The notes under the pieces were generated by a model, which saw only the letters and a list, made by a program, of their open reading frames with translations, was not told the DNA's origin and ran no database searches. A program made the translations under genes and the position numbers. Shown one piece after another: positions 1 through 9,600 of a DNA stretch of 64,000 nucleotides. The stretch is from Sphaerolaimus hirsutus (taxonomy: Eukaryota; Nematoda; Chromadorea; Monhysterida; Sphaerolaimidae), in contig OZ038450.1 in the NCBI GenBank assembly GCA_964036195.1, forward strand, positions 2,420,701-2,484,700, given 5' to 3'. Within the stretch, counting starts at the first letter, position 1; each line of letters opens with the position of its first letter.

Positions 1-124
1 TTAACTGTATTAATGTTTAGCCATTTTTCTACCTTTTCTAAATATATTCTACAACATGCGTTTTCTTGAAAATGCCTAGAAAAACAAAGTTTCCATCGCC
101 TCACTGTTTCCAAAGGAGCGAAAT

Positions 125-440
125 TTCCATTGCCTTTGTCATTGTCCCCATTAAAAAAAATAAAAAATACGCCCCCTCGTTGCGCTGTGCTTGTATTATT
201 GTACGTACGCTTGCATTTCCATTCCCTGCATCGGCAGCGCGCCGGATGTTTTTTTCCCTGCCGCGCGGCTCACTCCGTGCCGAGCTCCGCGCGCTGCGAA
301 CGGCCGCCCCCAGCCCCAGCGCGCCAGTTTCCTTGCTCCGAGCAACGTGCGCGTGGGACGTCCGCTGTGCATTCTCGCACGCTTTCGCTGTGTTTCTACG
401 GTACGACCTGGTGCCAGTCCCGCGCCCAGTACGCTGTAAA
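125..440. repeat. GC-rich block upstream of copy A
   Basis: GC-rich segment rich in GCGC and CCGC steps, repeated at 20047-20362 and 48921-49236. A diverged relative occurs in two pieces at 16806-16960 and 17360-17480, where a hairpin element has split it (CTGCCGCGCGGCT and CCCAGCCCCAGCGCG recur in both). It is open in several frames on both strands because of composition, and no frame shows domain-like sequence. It is possibly a repeat family or a CpG-like promoter block. Confidence 0.45.
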
Positions 441-590
441 GTCGAGTGTCAAATGTCATGTAAAATGTCAATCAAAACAAAAATACTTATTGTTGAAATT
501 TTGACATGATGCATGACAGTTGACAAATTTGTATGACCCTGCAGACATTTGACACTTGACTTTAGACTTTACAGGCTTCGGGACTGCCCC
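411..590. mobile_element. Miniature inverted-repeat element, GGGGCAGTCCC family (intergenic copy)
   Basis: Left end GTGCCAGTCCCGCGCCC, right end GGCTTCGGGACTGCCCC. The two halves are inverted repeats built on GTCAAATGTCATGTAAAATG. Identical copies are at 20333-20512 and 49207-49386. This is the same family that forms introns 5 and 10 of the MSP gene. Confidence 0.75.
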
Positions 591-710
591 TGGTCTTTGT
601 AAAATGTGTGCAATGTGTTGATTGTCAAAATGTCATGAAATGTCATGAAGTCGCGTTTGTTTCTAAGGGCTAAAACGACGCCATTGTACTTTTGGCGTGA
701 TCTCCCCCAC

Positions 711-1905
711 ACACAACAATTTTCAACCGAACTTTCGAAAACTTATGAATCGGCTTTGAACACATCTGTCTTTACTGAAATGAGTTCTTTTGAATGCCCA
801 TCAACTTCAGTTGACGGCCACCTCATTCCGGTAAACTGCAATGCGTCCAAAGCTGAATTGTTAGTTTTCAAATGTTCGGTTGAAAACTAGTGTGTGTAGA
901 ACCAATATATTAATCAGCTTTGAATGCATTAGTATTTTCTAGAATGAGGCAACTGTCAACTACAGTTGACAGAGATTAAAATAAGTCATTTTAGAACTCA
1001 AATGCACTCAAAGCAGATTGATTAGTTTTTAAAATTTCAGTTGAAAGCTAGTGTACACCAGGCCATTGTGCAAATGAACTGTAAAAAATGATGCAAAAAT
1101 GATGCACTTTTTAATCATCACATTTTAACATCTTGTATTTAAGAAAATATTAAAAAAATCACTTTGCCTGCACACACTAGTTTTCAACCAAAATTGCAGA
1201 AACTCATAAATGAGCTTTGAATTCATTTTAGTTTTATAGAATGAAGTGACTATCAAGTACAGTTGACAGAGATCAAAAATGAGTCATTTTTATTAAATTA
1301 TTTGTTTATTAAATCAGATTTATTAAATACAGGATGTGAAAATGTGATGATTTAAAAAAAGCGCATTATTTCTGCATCATTCTTTATGGTTCGTTACATT
1401 TGCTCAAAATTGCCCTGCACACACTGGTCTTCAACTGAAACTTAAAAATCTAATAAATCTGCTTTGAATGCATTTGAGTTTTCCAAAATTACTCATTTTA
1501 TATTCCTGCCAACTGTAGTTGACAGTCACCTAATTCTAAAAAATTAAAATGCATTCAAAGTTGATTTATGAGTTTTTGGAAATTTTGGTTTCAAACTAGT
1601 GTGTGCACTGTGCAGGCACAAAAGTGATTTTTGATATTTTCTTAAATGCAGGATGTAAATGAAATATTTAAATCCAAAGTGCATCATTTCTGCATCATTT
1701 CTGCTTCATTTTTACAGTTTGTGACACATGCACAAACTTGCCGTGCACACATTAGTTTTCAACCAAAATTTTAAAAACTAATAAATCTGCTTTGGATGCA
1801 TACATAGAATGCATGAAAGCATGCATGCATAGAAAACTAAAATCCATTCAAAGCTGATTTACGAGTTTTTGAAATTTTGGTTGAAAACTAGTGTGTGCAG
1901 GCAAA
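711..1905. mobile_element. Cluster of palindromic CACTAGTTTTCAACC-family elements
   Basis: About five head-to-tail palindromic elements of 150-190 bp. Each has ends like CACACTAGTTTTCAACCAAAA and a centre GTCAACTACAGTTGAC. They are separated by a shared linker containing AAATGATGCA and TTTTCTTAAATGCAGGATGT. Element plus linker repeats at roughly 340 bp. Copy B equivalents are at 20636-21852 and 49510-50726. No reading frame is evident. Confidence 0.7.
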
Positions 1906-1943
1906 ACAGTGATTTTTGATATTTTCTTAACATTAGGTAAATG

Positions 1944-2403
1944 TTATTTTTAGAATAACGTTGAAGATATTTGGCAAAGTTGTAATAGCGCGTTGAAATT
2001 TACGCTGTGACCATAATACCTAGTTTGGAACAAAAATTTCTATAATCGATGTGAGATGGTCTGGTGCCATGGCTCCGAAACTAGATTTTTACAAACACCT
2101 AAACGATATTCATCAGATGGCATATACCTACGTCAAATGGCGAATACGGTAATTCAACGCAAAGCATTTACGCATCCAACAAAACGAGTGGCAAACTCAA
2201 TTCACCACATCCACTTACGCATCCGCATCCAAATTTCCACGAAAAAACCCAGTCACATCACATCACAATAACTCGCAGCATCTCCACAACCCACAACTCC
2301 TCCCACATCCGCCCCTCAGCCAATAACCCCGACGCGCGCCGCCCAGCCGCGAGCACTTTTTCACTGGTTCGATCGCGACCCCCGCAGCCGCAACAGCGAT
2401 CCG
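1944..2403 (+). promoter_or_regulatory. Probable promoter / 5' UTR of MSP copy A
   Basis: The last 160 bp (from CCCAGTCACATCACATCACA to the start codon) are virtually identical between copies A and B although the introns have diverged, which suggests functional constraint or 5' UTR. CCCCCGCAG nine to seventeen bases before CAGCGATCCG could serve as a cis or trans splice acceptor. No TATA box was assigned. Counterparts are 21890-22356 and 50764-51230. Confidence 0.35.
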
Positions 2404-5400
2404 ATGGCGACGGCGGCGACCAGCTCGGAGTTGGTGTTCGACGCGCTGCCAGCCGAGTCGGCCGACGCGCTGCTCAGCGTGCGCAACGCCACCAGCGCCC
2501 CGCTCGCCTTCAAGGTGCCCGGGGTGGGAGTACCTAATCTGTGCTGTTGACGTTGAGGGCATTGCCGTCGCGGCATGTAAGCCCCCTGGAGCCCAGCCGC
2601 CACTGTGAACGTTGTCCAGCCGTTAGGGCGCTCTTCTTCTATGCTAGAGGCGCGGGTTCGATTCCGTCTGCGCGGCACGGCATTTTTGCACTTTTCTCAA
2701 TGATTGGCCATACATAAATACAATGGTGTTCTAAATGAATTTCTAAAAATTAGGTAAACTCATAAATCAGCCTCGATCAAACGCAACGCAAGTGGCTTTA
2801 CTGGAATGAAATGACGGAGATAAATAATCACTCGTTCCGGTAAACTCAAATGCGTTCAAATCTGATGTACGACTTTTCAACTAGTCAACTAGTGTGCCAA
2901 TGATTAGGGTTCAAACGATATATCGTATCGAATATCGAATATCGGATATCGACCATTTTTTAATATCGAATATCGAATATCGATATCGAAAATTTTGAAA
3001 AAATATCGAATATCGATATCGAATATCGACCATATTTTCGATATATCGAACCTGTATAATGTCCTTAATTAAGTTATTATTTTTGTTTTGAGATATTTGT
3101 GATTAATTTGATTTGCTTATAGTATCTAAGTTGATGAGTAAAAGTAAAGTATTTAATGTCATTTTTGTTGCAGTGCTTACTCCACATTTCTTGTATTTGC
3201 TTTGGCCACATACCTACTGAACTACCTAGCTCAAATTTGAAGCCAGAAAATGCTGATATGCTGCTTTTTCGCAACATGCCCTTAAACAATTGGGTTATAA
3301 GTATGAATTGTAATATCTATCAATTTTTGTTTGTCTGATACAATTTGATTCATCATGTTTTTTCTTCGATTTTGTCATTCTGACCATTGTAAACCTTGTT
3401 AAAATCAATTGTACTTTTCAGTAAAGAGATAATCAACCATGTTTGCAACCATATGAAAATACAATATGCTGCTTGAAATATGCCTTGCTATACCAAAAGC
3501 TAAATATCGAATATCGAAAATATCGAAATATCGATATCGAATATCAACCATTTTTTAGTATCGAATATCGAATATCGATATCGAGGGTCCATATCGTATC
3601 GAATATCGATATCGAAAATTTTGAAAAAATATCGAATATCGAATATCGATATCGAAAATTTTGAAAAAATATCAAATATCGAATATCGATATCGAAAAGT
3701 GATATCGTTTGAACCCTACCAATGATAGACGCCAACTCCATCAAAACACCCTTTACCCAGCTGCACACGTCGGACAAGGCGCGGCTGCAGTGCGGCCAGC
3801 CGGTGGGCTTCCTGGCAGCGGGCCAGAGCGCCGGCATCCCCGTGCACTGGTCGGGCGCGAGCGGCGAGACCGGCCGCGGCCACAACCTGCAGATGTACAC
3901 GCTGCCCGCCCCGGACGAGGTGAGTTTGATGGAAAGCGCGGCTAAAAGTGGGTGGGTGATGTGTCCGGGAGCGGACTGGAGCGGCGTCGTGGTGTGAAAG
4001 TGCTGGTGAAGTGTCTGGTAGCCACTTCATGCGGGTCAGCATGCAGCCACTTCACGTCGCTTCACGACACTTCATCGTGCATCCACAATACGTCTTTGCG
4101 CTCGGGTATCTACCATGCATGTCAGGCATCTTCTCTAATGGTGCTGTCCACAAAGCACTTCCCACAGTAGGTATGCTCGCACGCACTAGAAAACTAGGCA
4201 ATCAAATACCTGCCATTGTCAGGCCGTGGAAGGCGGCGGGCCCACGGCAAGCGATTTCTGGCGTCAAATGGCCGAAGTGGGTCAGGACAACCGCGCGCGA
4301 AACCAGTGGCTGCGGGTGAAATTCAATAAGCAGGCATCCCCTTCGGTCGGCGGCCAGGCGCCCCCGATGTCGCACAAGACCACCGTGAACGTGTCCGAGC
4401 CCAACGAGAACAGGCACGTAATTCGAACGTAACGGCCCTAGACATAACTTTTCTAACCAAAATTATAAAAACTGATAAATCAGCCTTGAACGCATTTGAG
4501 TTAACCGCAATGAGGTATCCGTCAACTAGTTGACGGAGATTACAAATGACCGTTCCTAAATAGTAAACTGAAATTTACCGAGCTAATTTACGAGTTTTCA
4601 AAATTTCGTTTATAAACTAGGTACTGTGTATAGGATCAAAAACGCAATTTCATGCGCTCACTATTCAGAGCGCTTCACCTTACCCTCACCTACACCCAAA
4701 TCAAATGCACGCCCGCAGGAGCACGAACACGACGAGCACGGGCGCGAGCGCGACCACCGTGTCGAGCCACACCACGGCGCTGGCCACCTCGCCGGCGCAG
4801 CGCGGCACCGGCACCGGGTCGACCACGGGCGCCACCAGCGACTCGGCCTTCACTAGCACCAGCGGCACCACCGGCACCAGCGGGGCGACGAGACATAGCT
4901 GCACCACGGCCACGTGCCACTCGTACACCACTGGCACCGATACGTGAGTCAAGCGATTGGGGTCTACCTAAGTGGTGCATGCGTTTTGGGCGCTCGCGTA
5001 TTTCGCTCGCACGGAACCACGCACATTGCACTGAAACCTACCGTAACTCATCTGAATACAGGACTAGAAATTTAATTTTATTTGGAATAAATCATGGAAT
5101 AATTACTTTGATTTGACTGTGGGATGATTTAATACACAATTTAACACCAAATAACCATATTCATCAAACTATGGTAACGCTCTGTGCAAAGCATGCGGTC
5201 CGGGCAAAACACAATTGAGGCGTCTAATTCTAAAAGTCGACAAGTCCGCAAAATGCGATTTTGAGTAAATCGCATTTTAAGTTTTAGACCCAATTCCAGG
5301 CCCGTGGTGCGTGTCCAATTTGGCTTTCTCATGCTTTCCATTAAGTTCCATATGTTGACAATAAAGTGTCAAAGTTTCAGCCCCTGCTCTCTGCCTACCT

Positions 5401-7902
5401 ATATGTGAAAAATGGGGTGTCCGTAAATTTCCATTCGGTCAGAGCAAAACTGTTTTTGGGAGGTAAATGGACTTGTCGACTTCTTGCACGCGAGAACATT
5501 TTTGTTCCCGGCGACGAGGATGCTGCCTTATGCTGCGATTACAGCTCGGGCGTAAAATTGACCGGGCGTAAAATTGATTTTGGGCGTAAAATTGATTACA
5601 GATGAATGGATAAAGATACGACATTGTTATTTCAGTCAAAGAAAGCTTAGATGCAGACGTTTCTTGTCTCCAAAGCTCATGAGTTTATTTTAATCGTACC
5701 GGGAGTTATGAATTTTAGCACAATTTTTCCAATTATGCGCTGTAACTGGCGTAAAATTAGGGCGTAAAATAAACGAAATTTGCGACAAAATTCATAACTT
5801 CTGGTACAATTAAAATAAACTGATGAGCTTTGGACACAAGCAACATCTGCATGTGCGCTTTCTTTGACTGAAATTACAACGCCATATCTTTATCCATTCA
5901 CCTGTAATTAATTTGCAGCCCAAAAATCGATTTTACGCCCGTCAATTTTACGCCTGAGCTGTAATCGCATCATTATGGGAAATTTATAGATTTGTCGACT
6001 TTTACAAATCGGTTTCCACAGTGGACTATCACATTTCTTGCGTAGTTTACCATAAAAAATGATGCAGAGGATGGACTTGTCGACCTTTAGCCCAAAACTA
6101 AGTGGACTTGTCGACTTCATGCCCAAATTTTTTTTGCATTTTCCCACAAAAATGTCAAATTTGGCACTTTGCCATATGGGCATGTGAGGTCACAAATTTT
6201 ATGGAAAATGATGAAAAGTGTGCGGAAGCAGCCACAGATGACGTTTCCGGGCCTAACTCGAAATTTTCATATTATGGACTTGTCGACTTGCTAGAATTGG
6301 ACGCCTCAATTATAGCTACATACCTAATTACCACGTGCTCGCAGCGGCAGCAGCTGGAACACGACCACGGACGAGGGCACGACGATCACGCTCACGTCGG
6401 GCTTGTCGGCCAGCGCGACCGCCTCGGGCACGTTGACGACGGGCGCGCCGGTCGCAGCCGCGGCTGCCGCGTCCACGCACACGGCGCACGAGCTGCACAG
6501 CGCGCACACGGCCAGCGAGGGCCTGGTGACAGTCCCAGACCCTGTCAAGTGTGGAGTCAAGTGTCAAATGTCATGTAAAATGCGATGTAAAATGCGATGT
6601 AAAGCGTCAATTGTAATGAGAAATGTAAAGTGAAGTGTCAGATGTCATGCAAACTGTAATGCAAGTGTCAATTGTGATGACAAATGTAGAGTAAAGTGCC
6701 AATTGTCACTCAAATATTATTAGTAATAAAATCTTTTTTTAAATTTTGATTGACATTTTACATGACATTTTACACTTTACTTAACACTTTACTTGGTCTG
6801 GGACTGCCCGCTGGCCGACTTGCAGACGGCCAGCGAGCCGCGCGTATCCACCATGCGCTCGTCCGAGTCGTTCGGCGGCGACCGCAGCCACACCGCAGTC
6901 GACATTTCCGCTGATGGTATGGCGTGGGCAATTACGTTGAAGCGAGCGGTTCACTGAGTTTCGACGCTAGTGTGGAAAGTGCTTTCGCGCATGTTTCGCA
7001 GCAGATAAGATCTGGAAAAACAAGGTTCCGAATTTTTGAAATACTTATTGAATTTTGCATCATGCAAGAGGCGCCCGTAAAAGCCACGGGAAAAAATGTC
7101 CATTTTTATCTCTAAAGTAAAATACTCCAAAAGCAAAAAGCATCGAAAACGAATTTCACCACTGACAAAGTTCTATCGGACGTTTTTGCGCGAAAAACGC
7201 AGGAACTCAGACGGGCGGTCGCACCGTGACCGATGGCGATGTGGACCTCGTTTCGGAGCAGTTGGACAACGCAAAGACGCAGCCAATTGGCGGAGTTTCG
7301 CTCGTCACACAGGTTGGGCATGATGATGAGTGCTGCAGTTTTGGTATGAGATTATGATGGTGTGGTGGTAAATGCATTAAACACCAAATTTGGAGCACTC
7401 AGAAATCAACTTTGAATTGGCATTAAAGTTTTACTCGGTGTTCGTTAACTGCAGTTGACGAGAGTACAAATAACTCATTCCAGTCAACTCAAGTGCGTTA
7501 AAGAACGATTTGAGAGCTTACTAAAATTAAAAAATTACATTGCTTAACTAGTGTTTCCAGTGACATACATGTGGGTATTTCAGTAAATGCAAATTTTTTC
7601 TATAAAAACAGCAAATCCAATTTTACAGGTGCCAAAGCTTCAAAACGTATGGAAAACTCATACATACCTAAGCTTTGACCGCATTTGAGTTAACCGGAAT
7701 AAGTCATTAGCGGACACTTAATTCCGGTGAACTCAAATGCCTTCAAATTTAATTGATGGGGTTTCAAAATTCCACTTGAAAACTAGTGTCTCCGGCCATT
7801 GTGACCATTATTTCGCAGCCGCCCTTGCCACCGCCGGGCATGCAAAAGCGCGGCCGGGTGCACCGCTTCGCGCAGTGGATGGAGCGCTCCATACGCGGAC
7901 AT
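2404..7902 (+). CDS. MSP-domain protein, copy A, exons 1-8 only
   Basis: Exons: 2404-2514, 3761-3919, 4223-4428, 4719-4943, 6345-6525, 6838-6916 (or 6826-6916), 7203-7312, 7819-7902. Splice phases match copy B and all eight exons are open. Differences from B are scattered substitutions (for example MAEVG for MSEVG, LDNAKTQ for LAEAKSQ), so the coding part is well preserved while introns have diverged by private insertions. The copy lacks the counterparts of B exons 9-11. Homology to B stops at about 7937, in the G-run after exon 8. The next recognisable exons belong to topoisomerase II (8840-8995, 9367-9429) and are in compatible phase. Copy A may therefore be a truncated paralogue, a pseudogene or the front of a chimeric gene. 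The start codon is chosen because it opens the MSP domain and is conserved in B. Confidence 0.62.
2611..2677 (+). ncRNA. tRNA-derived SINE-like remnant in intron 1
   Basis: GCCGTTAGGGCGCTC resembles a pol III A box, and GGGTTCGATTCC is an excellent B box at proper spacing, followed by GTCTGCGCGGCA. The T-arm stem does not pair well and no full cloverleaf could be drawn, so this is a SINE or tRNA fossil, not a tRNA gene. Equivalents are at 22565-22631 and 51439-51505. Confidence 0.35.
2757..2896. mobile_element. Palindromic CACTAGTTTTCAACC-family element in intron 1
   Basis: Ends in ACTAGTGTGC directly before the hAT insertion and about 34 bp before the exon 2 acceptor. The centre is degenerate. 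B counterparts are 22692-22841 and 51566-51715. The same family occupies intron 3 (4448-4625, 23561-23740) and intron 7 (7378-7553 and 7640-7789; 26142-26337 and 26405-26598). Confidence 0.6.
2905..3718. mobile_element. Non-autonomous hAT element in intron 1 of copy A
   Basis: Ends TAGGGTTCAAACGATAT...ATATCGTTTGAACCCTA form terminal inverted repeats, flanked by the perfect 8-bp duplication CCAATGAT (2897-2904 and 3719-3726). Copy B has a single CCAATGAT (22842-22849) and no insert. The arms are built from GAATATCGATATCGA repeats. At 3231-3300 a conceptual reading LKPENADMLLF resembles the C-terminal dimerisation region of hAT transposases, so the element is an internal-deletion derivative of an autonomous hAT. 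Confidence 0.88.
5213..6311. mobile_element. 1.1-kb palindromic element in intron 4 of copy A
   Basis: Ends TTGAGGCGTCTAATTCTA... and ...TAGAATTGGACGCCTCAA are inverted repeats, with GGACTTGTCGAC motifs throughout. Central arms of about 180 bp (roughly 5535-5718 and 5795-5975) fold back around a loop near 5757. It is absent from copy B. The left breakpoint of the 28.9-kb duplication (5697) lies in the left arm close to the loop; only the right part (34571-35185) recurs in unit 2. Confidence 0.82.
6526..6825. mobile_element. GGGGCAGTCCC-family element forming intron 5 of copy A
   Basis: The intron begins GTGACAGTCCCAGACC, which is the element's left end. The right end GGTCTGGGACTGCCC lies at 6814-6828 or nearby, immediately before exon 6. 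The interior is the family's inverted repeat (GTCAAATGTCATGTAAAATG ... CATTTTACATGACATTTTAC). Counterparts are 25325-25580, 35400-35699 and 54199-54454. An ACGGCCAGCGAG 12-mer lies on both sides (6508-6519 and 6826-6837). Confidence 0.78.
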
Positions 7903-8839
7903 GTTCGTTTCCATTGATAGCTGGAAAAGAATTGGGGGGGTTCGATATATACACTTTTTGAAGATGTAGAAAAAAGGTAGAAAAGCTTTTGAAAGCATTT
8001 GAAAGCTCTAGTCATGGCGCACATCAACAAATTTTTTTTATTGCTGCATTTGTATTCAAATTTTTAATTTATTGAGGTTTTAAAATTTCAAACAGATACC
8101 GTCCCAAAGTGGGCGGAGCCTGTGAAAAAAATTCCCGAAAATAAGAAATGGCATCATATGCTCTTTCATATGAGCCATCAACCATGAAAATCGGTCGTGT
8201 TTCAAGGAAGTTATTGCAGTTTGAAGATTGTCGGGAGAACAAGAAGAACAACAACAACAACAACAAGAACAACAACACTACTTGAAAAAGAAAATCCGTA
8301 ATAACTTCCTTCGAACTCAACCGTTGGATCTGAAAATTTGCATGGTGGTACTTTTCGACACGGGCTTTTTAATGGTACAATCGGTTCTGCACTAGCGCAT
8401 TGCGTTCCGAAGTTATTGCGATTTTAAATTTGCGATTTCCGCATTTTGGTGTGTCCGACCATATTATGGGTGGGTCGCTTGCGCCCTCCCTCGGCAGCGA
8501 GGGATGGCGCTGGCGCGCCCACCCGATTACAGAGTATTGCCACTGTCTGATATACCTATATATGTTGACACAAGGTCATATCTGGGAGCTTTAAAAAAAA
8601 CATTTTTTTTATTTAAAAAAAACTTTTTTTTAAACAAAAAACATCGAGTTAAAAAAAACGTTTTTTTCAACCCTAGGCCTGAGATGTTTAATAAGAAGAA
8701 TTAGAGATGGAATGAAATAATCAAAAAAATATTTGTATTAACTATCTCCAGTCACTTACCTTAAAATGCGGTATGAGCACCAGGGTACACTGTATCCCAT
8801 TAATTCCGCTATTTATAACACAACCAAATCCCCACACAG
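7903..8839. other. Interval between MSP copy A exon 8 and topoisomerase exon: intron-like, no gene seen
   Basis: It opens with the copy A donor GTTCGT and ends with the topoisomerase acceptor CACACAG. It holds an AAC microsatellite (8236-8278), a G/C-rich patch with short inverted GCGCTGGCGCG motifs near 8510, and poly-A/poly-T stretches at 8590-8665. No coding sequence is supported. Same content at 36777-37713. Confidence 0.5.
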
Positions 8840-9429
8840 GAGGACCCCTTCGCCATTTTCGAGAAAGCTGGCGACACGCCAAAAAAGGGTAAAGTAGCCG
8901 CATTGTCTACGCAGTACAAGAAGCTCAGCCAGTTGGACCATGTTTTGCAGCGGCCCGATACCTATGTCGGCTCAGTTGTGCGCACCGAGAGTGCGGTTGG
9001 TTCGATTTTTATGAATTGTTTCGATTTTTTGTATTATTTTGTGTGCCTCCTGTAATATTTGATGCATTTCTTCTGGCCGCTGGCTAATTTCGCATTTGAT
9101 CGAGTGGTGTGGGAGGAGTTCGTTTGAAAATAAAAAAATGATTTTGAGTGACTACATACTTAACACGGAAATACTTCCGCTCACATTTCGCAATGCAAAA
9201 AAGTAGTTTTTTCACCTTTTTTTTATCATTTATCAGTTTATTTATCACAGTTTTTATCATTTCCAATAATTTTTCCGGTATTTGGACCGCTGAATACCGG
9301 AAATCATCGGAGCCCCGTTTTAACCCTACGTATAGCTTCACTAGCTTAGCTCTCAACTGCTCGCAGCCGATGTGGGTGTACGACGCGGAGCAGGACAACA
9401 TCGTGCAGCGCGACATCACCTACGTGCCC
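8840..9429 (+). CDS. DNA topoisomerase II fragment: two N-terminal ATPase-domain exons
   Basis: Exon 8840-8995 follows CCCACACAG and ends before GTTGGT. Its product contains QYKKLSQLDHVLQRPDTYVG, the conserved start of the eukaryotic topoisomerase II GHKL ATPase domain. Exon 9367-9429 follows CTGCTCGCAG; it reads PMWVYDAEQDN...RDITYVP, the next conserved segment (MWVYD...FVP in other animals), and ends before GTACCT. Both exons are phase 0 at each end and separated by a 371-bp intron. The segment that should follow (GLYKIFDEI and the ATP-binding Asn motif) is absent from the window, as are earlier exons, so this is about 73 codons of a protein usually near 1,500 aa. Immediately after it lies sequence shared with an intron boundary of the minus-strand gene at 29578. 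If the 9429 donor is not used, the frame continues to a stop at 9487-9489. Identification is firm; function as a topoisomerase is excluded. Confidence 0.85.
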
Positions 9430-9459
9430 GTACCTACGTACCTACGTACCTACGTGTAC

Positions 9460-9600
9460 TGCTGCTCGCCTGAAAGCGCTATAAAATAGTGCTGGAAAAA
9501 AGAAATCTTCAAAAGGGTACCTTAAGGGGCGTTCACACGGATTTTTTTGTGATGACACGTTTGAGTTTTCAAGTATTTTCACCGTCAACCTTCACTCCTC
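9460..9600. repeat. Segment shared with the minus-strand gene's exon/intron boundary
   Basis: TGCTGCTCGCCTGAAAGCGC and the 110 bp after it match 29566-29690 with few changes. At the latter site this is the last-exon acceptor (minus strand) and adjoining intron. The match begins only about 20 bp after the topoisomerase exon, so two gene fragments have been joined here. Copies are at 38334-38474 and 58440-58564. Confidence 0.7.

Larger units (their letters stand above)
1..7937 (+). repeat. Older segmental duplication, copy A (paralogous to 19923-26750)
   Basis: Position 1 corresponds to 19923 and the two segments can be followed, with substitutions and indels, through the upstream region and exons 1-8 to the G-run after exon 8. 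Exons and the 160 bp before the start codon are almost identical. Introns differ by private insertions: hAT in intron 1 and a palindrome in intron 4 for A; a TGGCGC palindrome and a G-rich element in intron 4 for B. The left limit is outside the window. Confidence 0.9.

Noticed and set aside
66-509. 147-codon frame at the left edge
   Set aside because: It spans a GC-rich repeat block and a miniature element, overlaps other open frames and has no domain-like content. It recurs with the repeat.
2611-2677. Functional tRNA gene
   Set aside because: B box is good but the T stem and acceptor stem do not pair and no anticodon loop could be drawn with confidence.
2905-3718. Idea that the GAATATCGATATCG repeats are a centromeric or telomeric satellite
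   Set aside because: Matched termini, an 8-bp target duplication and the empty paralogous site show a hAT insertion.
4690-5031. Minus-strand Arg/Gly/Ala frames opposite exon 4
   Set aside because: Shadow frames of a GC-rich coding exon; low complexity and no splice support.
5908-6578. Frames of 91 and 158 codons across the palindromic element
   Set aside because: They lie in inverted-repeat arms, and one only becomes long by reading into exon 5 in the wrong frame.
8840-9429. Complete topoisomerase II gene
   Set aside because: Only two exons are present. The ATP-binding and catalytic regions are not found anywhere in the window.
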